Positions 5,714 through 6,337 of a stretch of DNA of 6,337 nt are shown here, piece after piece (the first letter of the stretch is position 1; every line of letters starts with the position of its first letter). A program made the translations under genes and the position numbers. Source of the stretch: DATKDU01 sp035649415 (GTDB lineage: Bacteria > Planctomycetota > Planctomycetia > Pirellulales > Pirellulaceae); the NCBI GenBank assembly GCA_035649415.1, contig DASRJP010000304.1:1-6337 (forward strand). Direction: 5' to 3'. Below the pieces are notes generated by a model. The model was given only the letters and a program-made list of their open reading frames with translations. It searched no databases and was not told the DNA's origin.

Positions 5714-5732
5714 CATGTGCAAGATGCACATG
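5714..5732 (-). other. Perfect hairpin, 8-bp stem and 3-nt loop (copy 4)
   Basis: On the plus strand it reads CATGTGCA / AGA / TGCACATG. Compared with the hairpin at 5483-5501, the outer CATGT/ACATG pairs are the same while the three inner pairs differ on both sides and stay complementary. Confidence 0.8.
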
Positions 5733-5770
5733 GCACCCTTTTCACGGCGTGACACCTGCCGCAATCCCGA
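5714..5770 (-). repeat. Dispersed repeat, copy 4, inverted, with hairpin
   Basis: Read on the minus strand, ATTGCGGCAGGT (5765-5754) corresponds to ATTGTGGCAAGT of copy 3. After 21 bases (25 in copy 3) comes GGTGCCATGT and a perfect hairpin, CATGTGCA / TCT / TGCACATG (5732-5714), followed by CGGA as in copy 3. The match to copies 1 and 2 is limited to the short ATT-x-x-GGCAGG core. Copies 3 and 4 therefore form an inverted pair. Confidence 0.65.
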
Positions 5771-5803
5771 CCAGGCGGCGACATTGTACCGCCGATAGTT
5801 TTC

Positions 5804-5833
5804 TTGTGTATACAAATGAGTACAATGTGTACT
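5804..5833. promoter_or_regulatory. Two adjacent operator-like palindromes in an AT-rich patch
   Basis: TTGT-GTAT-ACAA (5804-5815) has 4-bp arms around four bases. AGTACA-ATG-TGTACT (5819-5833) has perfect 6-bp arms around three bases. Only three bases separate them, and they sit 57 bases before the ATG at 5890 in DNA clearly more AT-rich than its surroundings. TACAAT (5821-5826) and TATACA (5809-5814) resemble -10 boxes; TTGTAC at 5784-5789 is 19 bases before the latter. This fits a repressor-controlled promoter, but neither the regulator nor the direction is certain. Confidence 0.4.
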
Positions 5834-5889
5834 ATTGAGCGCTTAGGCTCAAAAGTCCGCTCGTGCCCCGTATCGCCGGAGAACAGGCC

Positions 5890-6337
5890 ATGTCGAGCCA
5901 GCGAACCTACCGAGATCCGAATTCCCGGGCTGTTGCTTTTCTAGCGTCCGAGGACTTTCTGCCCGCCTCGAAAAACGCCCAAAACGGGCGGAAAGTCGAC
6001 GCGACCGGGCAGTTTGGGAAAGATGAGCTGTGTCCGCCCGATTTTTCGCAAAGCCCGCCAGACAAAGAGGTTGCTGGCGAATTGATGCCCAGGAGCAGGC
6101 CAGTTTTGCACCCGAATACGCCCGACTTTCCGACATCGAGGACAGCGGCGCCGACCGGAAAAGCAGGCGATGGAATGATCGACAGAATTGCCCAGGGACG
6201 GGCTGCCAAACGCGAATGCCGACCCGTGCGAAGCGCGACACCGAACCGACTCATCTCGAGGCGAACAGGCGCAACCGACTCAGCCATAAGGAGCGACGCC
6301 GCAAGGAGCTACGGCGCGGAGTCGGTCCCAAACGGCT
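5890..6337 (+). CDS. Uncertain open frame running off the window end
   Basis: An ATG at 5890 is preceded by GGAG (5878-5881) with eight bases between, a good ribosome binding site, and the frame has no stop through the last base (149 complete codons). The protein begins M-S-S-Q-R-T-Y-R-D-P-N-S-R and is rich in arginine, proline, serine, alanine and aspartate, with no membrane helix, signal peptide or recognisable motif. Against coding: frequent rare-type arginine codons (AGG, CGA, AGA), no clear third-position GC bias, a strong potential hairpin within codons 22-36, and two long open frames on the opposite strand over the same DNA. It may be a gene, or a repeat or structured region that is open by chance. 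An alternative frame starts at 6216. Confidence 0.3.
   Translation, partial: MSSQRTYRDPNSRAVAFLASEDFLPASKNAQNGRKVDATGQFGKDELCPPDFSQSPPDKEVAGELMPRSRPVLHPNTPDFPTSRTAAPTGKAGDGMIDRIAQGRAAKRECRPVRSATPNRLISRRTGATDSAIRSDAARSYGAESVPNG
5953..5997 (+). other. Potential 12-bp RNA hairpin
   Basis: GACTTTCTGCCC (5953-5964) can pair with GGGCGGAAAGTC (5986-5997) over 12 positions, eleven Watson-Crick and one G-U wobble when read as plus-strand RNA. The loop is 21 bases and contains a competing inner helix, CGCCC (5976-5980) with GGGCG (5986-5990). A further 9-bp inverted repeat links GGAAAGTCG (5990-5998) with CGACTTTCC (6123-6131). Confidence 0.5.
6216..6337 (+). CDS. Alternative: 5' end of a gene for a basic, charged N-terminus
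   Basis: The ATG at 6216 opens a second plus frame that runs to the window edge (40 complete codons). The protein is strikingly charged: T-H-L-E-A-N-R-R-N-R-L at residues 12-22, then S-H-K-E-R-R-R-K-E-L-R-R. This would form a basic helix. The E-A-N-R-R-N part recalls N-termini of small planctomycetal and other bacterial proteins beginning with E-A-N-R-x-N, but the usual S-T-G-P motif does not follow. About 70 percent of third positions are G or C, better than in the competing frame from 5890. No ribosome binding site is visible. Only one of the two frames is likely to be real. Confidence 0.25.
   Translation, partial: MPTRAKRDTEPTHLEANRRNRLSHKERRRKELRRGVGPKR

Noticed and set aside
5819..5833. 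Possible LexA (SOS) box, because AGTAC...GTACT resembles the cyanobacterial motif
   Set aside because: The gap between the half sites is five bases whereas the cyanobacterial motif as I recall it has four, and no SOS gene is adjacent.

Overview
The window looks like a chromosomal piece of a planctomycete, probably a Pirellulales-type bacterium. The main clue is the WD40 protein at 2981-4120 (minus). Its N-terminus is an Arg/Gln-rich stretch, then Y-S-L-R-F-L-L running into one membrane helix, a signature widespread in planctomycetal secreted and membrane proteins. GC-rich DNA, several lineage-restricted exported proteins and loose spacing full of short hairpin repeats agree with this. Taxonomy is inferred from memory of the phylum; no search was run.

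Layout. Positions 2-502 (+) hold the 3' end of an unrecognised gene. Positions 596-1124 (+) hold a compact type II toxin-antitoxin pair: a ribbon-helix-helix-like antitoxin overlapping a MazF/PemK-family toxin by 11 bases. Facing it is a small lipoprotein gene (1159-1608, minus). A 364-base spacer (1609-1972) carries a tandem 7-mer, a long imperfect inverted repeat and a GC-rich hairpin. Next on the minus strand come a secreted protein of unknown function (1973-2839) with its own sigma70-like promoter, and a membrane-anchored seven-bladed WD40 protein (2981-4120).

From 4121 to 5889 coding is sparse. A possible tiny two-helix membrane protein (4328-4495, minus) and a membrane-anchored protein (4809-5345, minus) are separated by diverged copies of one dispersed repeat. 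Its block GGGCCGC-AGCC-GTATT-TGGCAGG occurs three times on the plus strand, and a fourth, weaker copy lies inverted. The third and fourth copies each carry a perfect 8-bp, 3-nt-loop hairpin whose inner pairs differ but stay complementary, so structure seems to be maintained. Downstream are two operator-like palindromes, then an unusual tail (5890-6337) where one plus frame stays open to the window end behind a good ribosome binding site; its coding status is unclear.

How the genes work together: only the antitoxin and toxin are a clear functional unit. The minus-strand genes share a strand, but their spacing, the independent promoter at 2884-2912 and the intervening repeats argue against one operon. 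No CRISPR array, tRNA, rRNA, integrase or transposase was seen. The candidates for something undescribed are the hairpin repeat family and the structured tail.
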